The position numbers and the translations under genes were made by a program. Under the pieces are notes generated by a model. It saw nothing but the letters and a program-made list of their open reading frames with translations. It searched no databases and had not been told where the DNA came from. Positions 44,336 through 54,775 of a DNA stretch of 64,000 nucleotides are shown here, piece after piece. Position 1 is the first letter of the stretch. Every line of letters starts with the position of its first letter. The DNA is from Streptomyces sp. NBC_01471 (GTDB lineage: Bacteria > Actinomycetota > Actinomycetes > Streptomycetales > Streptomycetaceae): assembly GCF_041438865.1 (NCBI RefSeq), contig NZ_CP109450.1, positions 1 through 64,000 on the forward strand, read 5' to 3'.

Positions 44336-44732
44336 GCTTCCCCCTCGTCCGGCCAGTCACGCCCGCACCCGCTCAGCCGGTCCGGCGAGATGTCCGAGCG
44401 TCGACGGCCGCTCACACATTAGGCACCGAATTGAGATCGTAACCAGAATGAAATCTGGCCTCATGGCCGGAATGTGCCAGTGGACTGCCCCGGAACGGAC
44501 ACCAGAACACCGCCCACCAGACACGACATACAGAACGAGCCGCGAAGAAAGCAGACAGATCCACAACCGGTTCATCGACTCTTCATCAGCCGCAGGACTG
44601 AAATCGGCCTGCCGGGCAGGGCACCCGGGCCATGACACCCCATTGGTTCCGGCTGTTTTCGGAAACGTCCCGTGGCGGAACCGCAGACCCCGGTACCCCG
44701 GCCGACGGGCGGGGGGGGTACCGGGGCGGGTG
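44336..44732. other. Upstream region of the SARP gene
   Basis: A relatively A+T-rich stretch (about 44400-44600) that probably carries the SARP promoter. No gene or clear operator was recognised. Confidence 0.35.
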
Positions 44733-44771
44733 GGGCGGGCACCGGGCGAGGGGGGCGCCCGGTGCCCGCCC
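44733..44771 (-). terminator. Strong terminator hairpin
   Basis: A perfect 16-bp GC-rich stem (44733-44748 with 44756-44771) and a seven-base loop. It lies 24 bases past the stop of the small cysteine-rich gene and should end the MFS transcript. Confidence 0.75.
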
Positions 44772-44794
44772 TGCGAGAGGGGCCGCAGCGGTGA

Positions 44795-45118
44795 CTACGC
44801 GTGCGGCTGAGGCCCCTGGGGATCGGGGGCGTCGGACGGCCCGATGAAGGCCTCCAGTTCACCCCGGCGCAGCACTACCATCGCGTCGCACACGCACCGG
44901 CAGTAGTCGATCTCCCCGTCGGAGGTGGTGTGATGGGAGACCAGCCGCCACTGGGGGTCCCGCAGCGCCGCCCGGCAGCCCCACTGGGTCAGGGGGCAGA
45001 TCTCCTGCGACGAGGAGCCCACCGGGCTCTGCCCATGGTCCGACGGTACGGTCGGCCAGGGATCGGAGTCGCAGAGGCGCTCATCGGCGATCGGGCTGGA
45101 CGGGTAGAGGTTCGTCAT
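44795..45118 (-). CDS. Small Cys-rich hypothetical protein overlapping MFS gene
   Basis: A 107-residue protein (MTNLYPSSPIADERLCDSDP) with clustered cysteines: CPLTQWGC in the middle and a tight CRCVCDAMVVLRRGELEAFI near residues 73-92. The spacing could bind a metal or an iron-sulphur cluster. Its ATG lies 38 bases inside the 3' end of the transporter gene, in another frame, so expression would be coupled. The family is not one I can name. It is bounded downstream by a strong terminator, making a two-gene transcript with the exporter. Confidence 0.6.
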   Translation of the reverse strand: MTNLYPSSPIADERLCDSDPWPTVPSDHGQSPVGSSSQEICPLTQWGCRAALRDPQWRLVSHHTTSDGEIDYCRCVCDAMVVLRRGELEAFIGPSDAPDPQGPQPHA

Positions 45119-46295
45119 CCTTGGTGTCTCCCGTCTGTGGCACCGTCAGTGACGGCGCGGGCAGGGCCGGTTCGGGCAGGGTGCGCAGCAGGAACCAGCT
45201 CACCACCGGCAGCACCACCAGCGGAGCCAGCGCGGTACGAAGGGACGTCGCGTCGGCGACGGCGCCGATGAGCGGACTGGCGAGACCACCGATGCTCACG
45301 GTCAGGCCGAGGGTGATCCCGCTGGCCGTGCCGACCCGGGAAGGCAAGTAGTCCTGGCCGAGGGTGACCTGGAGCGAGAACGGCACATAGAGCCCGGCGG
45401 AGGCCAGCGCCACGAACAGATAGAGCACCGGGCCCGGGACCGCCACGATCCCCGCCACGGCGACCGCCGTCGCGAGATAGGACCAGCGCGCCACCGTCAC
45501 CCGGTCCCACCGGTTGGCCAGGTTGCCGCCCAGCACGGAACCCACCGCGCCGCCCAGGTAGAGCACGAACAGTGCGGCGGTGCCCGCCGATGTGCTGCCC
45601 CCCATGCGCTGCTTGGCATAGAGCGAGATGAAGGTGCTCAGCCCGATGAAGACGATGGAACGGCAGACCACCACGAGCGAGAGCTTCACGAACGAAGTGC
45701 GGTCATCAGGACCGGCCTTCGCCGCCGCGGCGGCACGACCCGCCCCCGCCCTGCCCAGCGCCCGCAACGCCGGCAGACAGAGCACACTGCCGACCACGGC
45801 CGGAATCACCAGCAGCGGCGAGAGCCGCAGGCCACCGGTGACCACGACGGCCGACACCATGAGCGGCGCCACCGCGAACCCGAGATTGCCGCCGAGGGAG
45901 AACCACGCCATACCGCTGTGGCTGCCGCCACTGGCCAGCCGCGCGACACGGGCCGACTCGGGGTGGTAGGCCGCCACACCGAGCCCCGAGAGCGCCACGA
46001 ACACCAATGTCAGCTTGTAGGAATCACTCACACCGCTGAGCGCGATCCCGACCCCGCCGAGCAACGTGCTCACCGGCAGCAGCCACGGCATCGCCCACTT
46101 GTCGGTGAGCAGACCGAACACAGGCTGAGCCACCGACGACAGCAGGGACGCGGCGAGGACGATCCCGGACACGGCGGCATAGCTGTAGGCACGCTCGGCG
46201 ACGAAGAACGGCACGAGCGCCGCTACCGCCCCTTGGTACACATCCACACAGGCATGGCCGACAGACAACAGAGGGATCAACTTATTCCTGGACAC
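45081..46295 (-). CDS. MFS exporter, fosmidomycin-resistance (Fsr) type
   Basis: A 404-residue major facilitator with 12 membrane segments. The N-terminus RNKLIPLLSVGHACVDVYQG and the AAYHPESARVARLASGG motif are characteristic of the Fsr subfamily. The GTG at 46295 is preceded by GGAG only two bases away, so a TTG further upstream (about 46334) cannot be excluded. It probably exports the product of the neighbouring diaminopropionate cluster or protects against it. It lies on the other side of the SARP gene in the same orientation. Confidence 0.87.
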   Translation of the reverse strand: MSRNKLIPLLSVGHACVDVYQGAVAALVPFFVAERAYSYAAVSGIVLAASLLSSVAQPVFGLLTDKWAMPWLLPVSTLLGGVGIALSGVSDSYKLTLVFVALSGLGVAAYHPESARVARLASGGSHSGMAWFSLGGNLGFAVAPLMVSAVVVTGGLRLSPLLVIPAVVGSVLCLPALRALGRAGAGRAAAAAKAGPDDRTSFVKLSLVVVCRSIVFIGLSTFISLYAKQRMGGSTSAGTAALFVLYLGGAVGSVLGGNLANRWDRVTVARWSYLATAVAVAGIVAVPGPVLYLFVALASAGLYVPFSLQVTLGQDYLPSRVGTASGITLGLTVSIGGLASPLIGAVADATSLRTALAPLVVLPVVSWFLLRTLPEPALPAPSLTVPQTGDTKDDEPLPVQPDRR

Positions 46296-46626
46296 ATCTC
46301 CATGCTCGGCATCCCGCGCCTGTCGCACTTCCAATAATCTGCCAACTGATGCCGGAAAACCGCCACCCCAATCACCACCCCCGAGAAACCGGACCCCAGA
46401 GGACCGGCTTCGCACCTGCACCGTCCGGCGACGGGACTGCAGCGGCCGTCCCTGCGGTCGGTCCGCGCCCCGCGGCCGGACAGGGGCACGTGGTCGGGCG
46501 CTTACCCGAGAGGTAATTGCCGGGCAGCTGCGACGGCCCAGAGAATGATGATCCCCGCAGCACCGCGATGCGGATCCCGCAGAAGCGGAAATTGACGTAC
46601 GACGACCCACAGGAGAGGAACCGCAC
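46296..46626. other. Divergent promoter region
   Basis: The region lies between the leftward MFS gene and the rightward SnoaL-like gene. A+T-richer segments near 46330-46380 and 46540-46620 are promoter candidates. GGAGAGG precedes the GTG of the rightward gene. No gene is seen. Confidence 0.35.
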
Positions 46627-47064
46627 GTGCCCACAGCCATACCCCCGACCACCCGCGACGTGGTGGAGGAGCTGCTGCGCCGGATCGGTGCGGGCGACCC
46701 CGAGCGGATCGCCGAGCTGTACGCCGAGAAGGGCGACTGGAAGCTGGACTGGCCGGAGGCCGAGCACGGGCGCACGGCCACACCGTGGATCCGCCACCGG
46801 TCCACCCGCGCCGACGCCGCAGCGCACTATCGCGAACTGGCCGAGCACCATGTTCCCGGGCCGGCGGCCACCGAGATCGAGCGCATCCTCATCGACGGCG
46901 GCGACGCGGTCGTGCTCGGGGAGATCCGACAGACCGCCAAGTCCACCGGGCGCGCGTACCGTGCTCGGTTCGCGCTACATCTCACGGTCGAGGGCGGCCT
47001 CGTCACCCGGCACCACGTATACGAAGACAGCCTCGCCGTCACCCAGGCGTTCGAGACACCGTGA
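46627..47064 (+). CDS. SnoaL-like (NTF2-fold) protein
   Basis: A 145-residue protein of the NTF2-like fold: TTRDVVEELLRRIGAGDPER, then IAELYAEKGDWKLDWPEA and a C-terminal sheet (RAYRARFALHLTVEGGLVTR) ending HHVYEDSLAVTQAF. SnoaL-like proteins are small ketosteroid-isomerase-type enzymes, cyclases or binding proteins. The GTG start follows AGGAGAGG. It is a single-gene unit closed by the strong shared terminator at 47129. A link to the diaminopropionate cluster is possible but unsupported. Confidence 0.82.
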   Translation: MPTAIPPTTRDVVEELLRRIGAGDPERIAELYAEKGDWKLDWPEAEHGRTATPWIRHRSTRADAAAHYRELAEHHVPGPAATEIERILIDGGDAVVLGEIRQTAKSTGRAYRARFALHLTVEGGLVTRHHVYEDSLAVTQAFETP

Positions 47065-47128
47065 TGCGGGGCGGCCGGAGCCTCTGGAACGCGAACGCGC
47101 CTGCCCTTGCGACTGGTTGGCGGCCAGC

Positions 47129-47168
47129 GGGGGGAGCGTCCCGCGCAGTGCGGCGGGACGCTCCCCCC
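47129..47168. terminator. Bidirectional terminator between SnoaL-like and htpG genes
   Basis: A perfect 16-bp stem (47129-47144 with 47153-47168) with an eight-base loop sits between two convergent genes and can serve both. Confidence 0.8.
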
Positions 47169-47211
47169 GGAACCGGAACCGGAACCGCAACCGGAACCGG
47201 ATCCGGAACGG
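47169..47211. repeat. GGAACC hexanucleotide tandem repeat
   Basis: About seven imperfect copies of GGAACC lie directly between the terminator hairpin and the htpG stop codon. They look like a slippage-prone tract. Confidence 0.7.
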
Positions 47212-49179
<1,968 letters not shown>

Positions 49180-49340
49180 AATCCGTGCTTCCTTCTCAGG
49201 TCATCAAGTGACAGGACTGACCTGGGAACTCTAGATGAGCCGATGGCGGTGCAGGTCCCGTTCACCACCCTCGACACCGGCGTGACGGTGCGGGCCGCCG
49301 CCCTCCGAACCGCACGAGCCCGACCCGGGCCACCCCCCAA

Positions 49341-49402
49341 GGTACGTCTTGCGTCATACCTTGAGTCGTGATTCACTGCGCAGGTACGAATTCAGTCGTA
49401 CC
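49341..49402. promoter_or_regulatory. Pair of GGTACGW-N6-TCRTACC operators
   Basis: A perfect inverted repeat, GGTACGA-N6-TCGTACC, lies at 49383-49402. A near copy, GGTACGT-N6-TCATACC, lies at 49341-49360. They are 42 bases apart, in the promoter region of the reductase gene that starts at 49473. Two sites on about four helical turns suggest cooperative binding by a dimeric repressor. Confidence 0.6.
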
Positions 49403-49472
49403 AATCGGGTGCGCACAAGTCCCCTTCAAAAGCAGCCCCGTTCAGGAGCAGAGCCCCTCCAGGAGCAGAGTC

Positions 49473-50528
49473 ATGAATCCGGAACGCAGAGTCGCCCTGG
49501 TCGTCGGGGCGAACGGAGTGGTCGGTCGCGACACCATCCAGCACCTCCGCGGTCTCGACGACTGGGAGATCATCGGCGCTTCCCGGCGCGGAGGCACGGA
49601 CACCGACCGGGTCCGCTACATCGCCGTGGATCTGCTCGACGCCGATGACGCCCGGGAGAAACTCGGCGGGCTGACCGAAGTGACACACGTCTTCTACGCG
49701 GCATTCCAGGACCGGCCGACCTGGGCGGAGCTCGTACCCCCGAACCTCGCCATGCTGGTGAATTCCGTTGATGCCGTCGAGCCGGTGGCGCCCGGCCTGC
49801 GGCACATCAGCCTGATGCAGGGCTACAAGGTCTACGGCGCGCACCTCGGACCGTTCAAGACGCCGGCCCGGGAGAGCGACGCGGGACACATGCCGCCGGA
49901 GTTCAACGTGGACCAGCAGTCCTTCCTGGAACGCCGCAGCCAGGGCACGTCGTGGACGTGGTCCGCGATCCGGCCTTCCATGGTGGGGAGCTCCGCTCTC
50001 GGAAACCCGATGAACCTGGCCCTGGTCATCGCCGTGTACGCGTCCATCTCGAAGGAACTCGGTCTGCCCCTGCGGTTCCCGGGGAAGCCCGGCGCCTACA
50101 CCAGCCTCTTCGAGATGACGGACGCCAACCTGCTCGCGAAGGCGACCGTCTGGGCGGCGAGCGACACGGGCGGAGAGGGCCAGGCGTTCAATATCGCCAA
50201 CGGCGATCTGTTCCGGTGGGACGAGATGTGGCCCAGGATCGCCGCGTACTTCGACATGGACGTCGCCCCGCCCCTGCAGATGTCGCTCTCCACCGTCATG
50301 GCGGACAAGGAGGCCCTGTGGAACGAGATGTCAGCGCGGTACGGTCTCGCCCACTCCTACGACGAGGTCTCCTGCTGGAACTTCGGCGATTTCGTGTTCG
50401 GACTGGAGTACGACATGTTCGCCGACACGTCGAAGTCACGTCGGGCCGGCTTCCACGAGTACGTCGAGACCGAGCAGATGTTCATCCGCGTCTTTGAGGA
50501 GTTCCGGAAGCAGAAGATCATCCCGTAG
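49473..50528 (+). CDS. PRISE-like short-chain reductase
   Basis: A 351-residue extended SDR. The NAD(P)H motif is VALVVGANGVVGRDTIQHL, followed by IIGASRRG. LMQGYKVYGAHLGPFKTPAR carries the atypical GYK(V)YG lysine/tyrosine region of progesterone 5-beta-reductase/iridoid synthase-like enzymes. SAIRPSMVGSSALGNPMNLA is the matching later segment. PRISE enzymes reduce activated C=C bonds of enones; the bacterial substrate is unknown. AGGAG precedes the ATG at 49473. Two palindromic operators lie 70-130 bases upstream, and an ArsR-type gene with a related palindrome lies 0.8 kb downstream. Confidence 0.87.
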   Translation: MNPERRVALVVGANGVVGRDTIQHLRGLDDWEIIGASRRGGTDTDRVRYIAVDLLDADDAREKLGGLTEVTHVFYAAFQDRPTWAELVPPNLAMLVNSVDAVEPVAPGLRHISLMQGYKVYGAHLGPFKTPARESDAGHMPPEFNVDQQSFLERRSQGTSWTWSAIRPSMVGSSALGNPMNLALVIAVYASISKELGLPLRFPGKPGAYTSLFEMTDANLLAKATVWAASDTGGEGQAFNIANGDLFRWDEMWPRIAAYFDMDVAPPLQMSLSTVMADKEALWNEMSARYGLAHSYDEVSCWNFGDFVFGLEYDMFADTSKSRRAGFHEYVETEQMFIRVFEEFRKQKIIP

Positions 50529-50614
50529 CCACACCGCCGGACGTCGCCATCACCCACCATGACCCGCCATCACCCAGTGTTGCGGGACTCCGGGCCATCC
50601 ACCAGAATGCGGGC

Positions 50615-51253
50615 ATGATGGGTGAACCGAGGCCTACCGATGGCTCTTCCGGGGGCGGCGCGACACCCGGGCTGCGGGCTTCCGACCGGGAGCGGGACCA
50701 GGTCGTGGAGATCCTCCAGGTGGCCGCGGGCGACGGGCGGCTCACCGCGGCCGAGCTGGATGAGCGCCTGGACGCCGCGTTGTCCGCCCGCACCCTGGGA
50801 CAACTGGCCGAGCTGACCGCCGATCTGCCGTCGGAAGGGATGCCTCCCCAGGCCCGGGATCTGGTCCGGATCGACCAGCGTTTCGGTGATGTCACCCGCA
50901 CCGGGCGCTGGTTGGTTCCACGTCGCATGGAAATCCGGTTGATGTTCGGTGATGCGAAGCTGGACTTCAGCAACGCGGTGATCACCCACAGCCAGCTGCA
51001 CATCGATGTCGACCTGCGCATCGGGGGAAACCTGACCCTGGTGACCCGGCCCGGCATCGTGGTCGACACGGACGACTTGGAACGCAGCAGCGGCGACATC
51101 AAGATCCGGCCGGCGTCCGGCCCGGACGCTCCCGTCACCCTGCGCGTGCAACTGTCCGGGAGGTCACGCGGCGGCGACATCATCGCCCGGCCTCCGCGCC
51201 GCAAGCCCTCGGAGTGGCTGAGCCGCCGCACGCCGAAGAGCATCGGCCGCTGA
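50615..51253 (+). CDS. DUF1707 domain protein
   Basis: A 212-residue cytoplasmic protein. Residues about 21-73 form the DUF1707/SHOCT-like helical domain (LRASDRERDQVVEILQVAAG, then DGRLTAAELDERLDAALSAR and LAELTADLP), common in Actinobacteria. The rest is a beta-rich domain (MEIRLMFGDAKLDFSNAVI, and DVDLRIGGNLTLVTRPGIVV) of the kind found in cell-wall-active antibiotic response proteins. It lacks the membrane segment of many relatives. Two ATGs (50615, 50618) are possible. Function unknown. Confidence 0.82.
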   Translation: MMGEPRPTDGSSGGGATPGLRASDRERDQVVEILQVAAGDGRLTAAELDERLDAALSARTLGQLAELTADLPSEGMPPQARDLVRIDQRFGDVTRTGRWLVPRRMEIRLMFGDAKLDFSNAVITHSQLHIDVDLRIGGNLTLVTRPGIVVDTDDLERSSGDIKIRPASGPDAPVTLRVQLSGRSRGGDIIARPPRRKPSEWLSRRTPKSIGR

Positions 51254-51311
51254 ACGCGGGGCCCGGACACGACCTGGGACAGGGCCCCCGCGTCGAGCGG
51301 AGCCTGCGGCG

Positions 51312-51644
51312 TCACGCCGACGCGCGGGTGGTCCCGGTCTCCTGGGCCAGCAGTCCCAGCAGGCCGGGAAACCTCTGCTCGACCTCCGGGCGCCTGAGTC
51401 GCACCCCGCGGCGGTTTCCGTAGTCCACATCCGTGACAAGGCCCGACTCGCGCAGCACCCGGAAGTGATGGGTGCAAGTCGACTTGGTGACCGGCAGGTT
51501 GAACGACGCGCAGGTACGTTCCGGATCCCCCGGTTCGGCGATCAGCTCTGTCACGACACGTCGGCGCAACGGGTCGGAAAGGGCCGTCAGGACCTTGCCG
51601 AGGTCCATCTCCTCAAGGCTCGGATGCCCCAGCTCGTCCGCCAT
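51312..51644 (-). CDS. ArsR-family winged-helix repressor
   Basis: A 110-residue regulator. DLGKVLTALSDPLRRRVVTE and the recognition helix region VTKSTCTHHFRVLRESGLVT are typical of ArsR proteins, followed by a basic wing (YGNRRGVRLRRPEVEQRFPG). There is no obvious metal-binding cysteine cluster, so it may respond to a small molecule. GTG 51650 is an alternative start. A palindrome AGGTAT-N10-ATACCT upstream is its likely own operator. Similar GGTA/TACC half-sites occur before the PRISE-like gene, suggesting that gene as a second target. Confidence 0.88.
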   Translation of the reverse strand: MADELGHPSLEEMDLGKVLTALSDPLRRRVVTELIAEPGDPERTCASFNLPVTKSTCTHHFRVLRESGLVTDVDYGNRRGVRLRRPEVEQRFPGLLGLLAQETGTTRASA

Positions 51645-51700
51645 GATCACTCACCCCCGGATACGGATTGCTTCGTACCGCGTAGTTCGACCTGCCCTAT

Positions 51701-51722
51701 AGGTATTACTGCCACCATACCT
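51701..51722. promoter_or_regulatory. Inverted repeat before arsR-type gene
   Basis: AGGTAT (51701-51706) and ATACCT (51717-51722) form a perfect 6-bp inverted repeat with a 10-base spacer, about 50 bases upstream of the repressor gene. It is a candidate autoregulatory operator. Confidence 0.5.
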
Positions 51723-51761
51723 AAGCGGGCCGGGATTCCTCCCCGGGCGCGGGAACGACCC

Positions 51762-51802
51762 CCGCCCGCTCGGTTCCCCGGGACGAGGAACCGAGCGGGC
51801 GG
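51762..51802 (-). terminator. Terminator after small secreted-protein gene
   Basis: A perfect 16-bp stem (51762-51777 with 51787-51802) with a nine-base loop, starting 26 bases beyond the stop of the leftward secreted-protein gene. Confidence 0.75.
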
Positions 51803-51827
51803 AGCAGCGGCTCAGCAGCTCAGCGGC

Positions 51828-52199
51828 TCAGGAGAAGACGACCGAGCGCAGCTTCAGCCGCTCCGAGGCGTGCCCTCCGTGGGGACGCAGGGTGAAGTGG
51901 TCACCCCGGCAGTCGGTGCCGGTGAATACAGTCGCCGTGGCATCGGTGAAGTTGCGCGGGCTGTCGGCGGGGGTCGTGAACCACTCGTGGGCCACCTCGG
52001 GAAGCGTGATGCACTCCCGGCTGGAGGGATTGGCCAGGCCTCCGATGTGCGGGGCGCCGCTCGGGTCATGGAAGACGTAGAGGAAGTCGCCCTCCGCGGC
52101 CGAGGCCGAACCGGAGAAGGACAGTGTGAGGGCTGCCGCGCCGAGGGCGGCGGTGACGATGCGGCGCAGGGCGCGGCGCGGACGGGGCTGAGGCTTCAT
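51828..52199 (-). CDS. Small secreted hypothetical protein
   Basis: A 123-residue exported protein. The N-terminus is strongly basic (MKPQPRPRRALRRIVTAALG) and leads into a hydrophobic core with a cleavage site near SGSASAAEG at residue 35. The mature part has two cysteines (RECITLP, TDCRGDHF) and a beta-strand pattern (LKLRSVVFS) reminiscent of small crystallin-fold secreted proteins. I cannot assign a function. It is a single-gene unit with its own terminator. Confidence 0.72.
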   Translation of the reverse strand: MKPQPRPRRALRRIVTAALGAAALTLSFSGSASAAEGDFLYVFHDPSGAPHIGGLANPSSRECITLPEVAHEWFTTPADSPRNFTDATATVFTGTDCRGDHFTLRPHGGHASERLKLRSVVFS

Positions 52200-52556
52200 A
52201 CGGGGGATCCCTTCATGACGGTGCGTGTGTGCGATCCCGATCTGCCCGGATCCACACAGCGTGATACCTCAGTCACTCCAAGGAGTGGACGCCGAACGGG
52301 GTGGTACAGGAGTGACCTGGGAGCGCGCGGCTGCCCTGCACGCACCCACAGGTGCGGGCCCCTGGGCGTCGACACGCCGTCGCCGGGGTAGGGGCAAGCA
52401 CCAGCGGTCATCCGCCTCCTCCGGCTTCCCCAGGGGCGCCGACCGTCAGGCTTCCGTACCGGCGACAGCGGCGAACCGAGCCGCTCCGTACAGAATTCAA
52501 TCCCCCTCGCCCCTCCCCCCCATGGCCTTCACTTCGCGGACGCTGTCCCGATCTGA
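52200..52556. other. Divergent intergenic region
   Basis: It separates the leftward secreted-protein gene from the rightward P450 gene. No gene recognised. A pyrimidine-rich stretch lies at 52500-52521, about 40 bases before the P450 start. Confidence 0.35.
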
Positions 52557-53843
52557 ATGGAGAACTCCACCGTGGCCCAGCCCGAGCCCGCCGCATCCGA
52601 GCCCATCCCCCTCGACCCCACCGGCGCGGCATCGCACTCCGAACATCGCACGCTCCGCGCGCAGGGCGCCGCCGCCCGCGTCGACATCCTCGGCGTCACG
52701 GCGTGGGCCGTCACCGACCCCGTGCTGCTGAAGAAATTACTGACCAGCCCTGACGTCTCCAAGGACGCCCGGCAGCACTGGCCTTCGTTCCCCGATGTCG
52801 TCCGGACCTGGCCGCTCGCCCTGTGGATCGCCGTCGAGAACATGTTCACCGCCTACGGCAGCGAGCACCGCAGACTGCGGCGGCTGGTCGCCCCCGCGTT
52901 CAGCGCCCGCCGGATCACCGCGCTGAAGCAACGCGTCGAAGAGCTGGCCTCCGAGCTGGTCGACGCCCTGGAGGAAACGGAGAAGACGGAGCCCGGGCAA
53001 CCGGTCGACCTCCGCGCGCACCTCGCCCACCCGCTGCCCATCCGCGTCATCAGCCATCTGATGGGGCTGCCCAGTGATCGCAGCGACGGGTTCCGGGCGG
53101 TCGTGAACGGTGTCTTCGACACCACCCTCTCCATCGAGCAGGCCACCGCCAACACCGGCCTGCTCTACGAGGTTCTGGACGACCTCGTCGCAGCGAAACG
53201 GGCTCAGCCGGGCGACGACATGACATCCCTGCTCATCGCCGCACGGGACGACGAGGGCGACGGGTCGGCGCTCTCCGAACGGGAACTCCGCGACACCCTC
53301 CTGCTGATGATCAGCGCCGGCTACGAGACGACCGTCAACCTGATCGACCAGGCCATCACCGCACTGCTGACCGATCCCGCCCAGCTGGCCCATGTCCGCT
53401 CCGGGAAAGCGTCCTGGCCCGACGTCGTCGAAGAGACGCTGCGCATGGAACCAGCGGTCAAGCATCTGCCGCTGCGTTACGCCGTACGCGACATCGCCCT
53501 GCCCGGCGGCCGGACGATCGGCCGGGGCGAAGCGATCCTCGCCTCGTACGCCGCAGCCAACCGCCACCCCGCATGGCACGGCGAGCACGCCGACACCTTC
53601 GACGCCACCCGTACCTCACCGGAGCATCTCGCCTTCGGCCATGGCGTCCACTTCTGCCTCGGCGCACCGCTGGCCCGTCTTGAGGTCGCCACCGCCCTCC
53701 AGCAGCTGTTCGACCGCTTCCCCGGTGCCGAACTCGCCGTACCCGTAGGGCAATTGGCCCCAGTGGCCTCACTGATCAGTAACGGTCATCAGACCCTGCC
53801 GGTCCGTCTCCACCCGGCCGCTTCGCAGGACGCCATCACGTAG
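52557..53843 (+). CDS. Cytochrome P450
   Basis: A 428-residue bacterial class I P450. The haem-binding loop is FGHGVHFCLGAPLARLE (Cys ligand), the K-helix ExxR is in VVEETLRMEP, and the I-helix oxygen-binding region is LMISAGYETTVNL, with Glu-Thr in the usual acid-alcohol position. The substrate cannot be inferred. No ferredoxin gene is adjacent. The nearest neighbours (small secreted protein, beta-lactamase-like gene) do not suggest a pathway. It converges with the next gene, with only 5 bases between the stop codons. Confidence 0.93.
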   Translation: MENSTVAQPEPAASEPIPLDPTGAASHSEHRTLRAQGAAARVDILGVTAWAVTDPVLLKKLLTSPDVSKDARQHWPSFPDVVRTWPLALWIAVENMFTAYGSEHRRLRRLVAPAFSARRITALKQRVEELASELVDALEETEKTEPGQPVDLRAHLAHPLPIRVISHLMGLPSDRSDGFRAVVNGVFDTTLSIEQATANTGLLYEVLDDLVAAKRAQPGDDMTSLLIAARDDEGDGSALSERELRDTLLLMISAGYETTVNLIDQAITALLTDPAQLAHVRSGKASWPDVVEETLRMEPAVKHLPLRYAVRDIALPGGRTIGRGEAILASYAAANRHPAWHGEHADTFDATRTSPEHLAFGHGVHFCLGAPLARLEVATALQQLFDRFPGAELAVPVGQLAPVASLISNGHQTLPVRLHPAASQDAIT

Positions 53844-53848
53844 GCCGC

Positions 53849-54775
53849 TCAGCTGCTCGCCGCCCCGACCTTTCCGTTCAGATCGCGGTGGATGACACGG
53901 GCAGCACCCTCGATGGTGTCGATGCCGTACGCCATCGTCCGGTTTCCGCCGGACAGAACCGTCATGCCGTAGTCGTGGCCGTGCCCGGTGAAGAAGCCGA
54001 CACTGTGCACCCGCCAGCCGCCGGTCGCACGGGACAGCCAGCCGTTCTTGACATGCGTCGTGGCGGTGGCCGGTGCCCCCGCGGGCACACCCCACTTCTG
54101 GTCGGTTTCGACCTTTGCCATCAGACCCAGGGCATAGCCGCGCGAGGTCTGGTTCAGTACGGAATTCTCCGTCGAGAGGAGCTGCATCAGCGTGAGCTGG
54201 TCGGCCGCGGTGATCTGGGTGAGGCCCCACGATCCGCCGGCGCCCGGGACGGTGTGCCGCATCTTCGCGAGAGCGAGGAAGTGCTTGACGCGGGTCACTC
54301 CCAGCTGACGCCAGAGCGCGGAGGTGGCGTCGTTGTCGGACTTCGTGATCATCGCCGTGGTCAGTTTCACCTCGCGCGCGGTCAGCTTGCGGTGCGACTC
54401 CTCGGCCTCCCGCAGCAGCGTTCCCAGCACTGTGACCTTGACCACGCTCGCCGAGTCGAAATGCGTACCGGCCTTGAACTCACAGCTGGTCTTGGTCGTG
54501 CGGTCGTAGACGGCCAGCGCCGACGCGTCCTTGCGGCCCTTGAGCGCGCCGGCTATGTCGTGCGTCAGCTCCGGAGCCAGGCCGGGCTTCTTCGAGGTGC
54601 AGACGACCTTCGAGCCGCCCACGGCAGCGCTCGCGGAGCCGGTGGCGCCCTTTGGTGCCTCTGCGGTACTGGCGGAGGCCGTGGTCGCTCCGGCGAGCGG
54701 GGTGAGCAGCGCCCCGGCTGCCACGGAGGCGGCGAGTCCGCGCCGCGCGCAGGCCGGTATGCGTGATCGGTGCAT
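53849..54775 (-). CDS. Secreted serine beta-lactamase-like hydrolase
   Basis: A 308-residue exported protein. The signal peptide ends near residue 36. The penicilloyl-serine-transferase fold is recognised from the SxxK motif in FDSASVVKVTVLG, the SDN motif in MITKSDNDATSALW, and HVKNGWL in place of the usual KTG triad. Such proteins of Streptomyces are class A-like enzymes whose activity on beta-lactams is uncertain; the KNG variant and lack of a clear Omega-loop ExxLN argue for another substrate. The ATG at 54775 lies just before the basic start of the signal peptide. Confidence 0.82.
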   Translation of the reverse strand: MHRSRIPACARRGLAASVAAGALLTPLAGATTASASTAEAPKGATGSASAAVGGSKVVCTSKKPGLAPELTHDIAGALKGRKDASALAVYDRTTKTSCEFKAGTHFDSASVVKVTVLGTLLREAEESHRKLTAREVKLTTAMITKSDNDATSALWRQLGVTRVKHFLALAKMRHTVPGAGGSWGLTQITAADQLTLMQLLSTENSVLNQTSRGYALGLMAKVETDQKWGVPAGAPATATTHVKNGWLSRATGGWRVHSVGFFTGHGHDYGMTVLSGGNRTMAYGIDTIEGAARVIHRDLNGKVGAASS

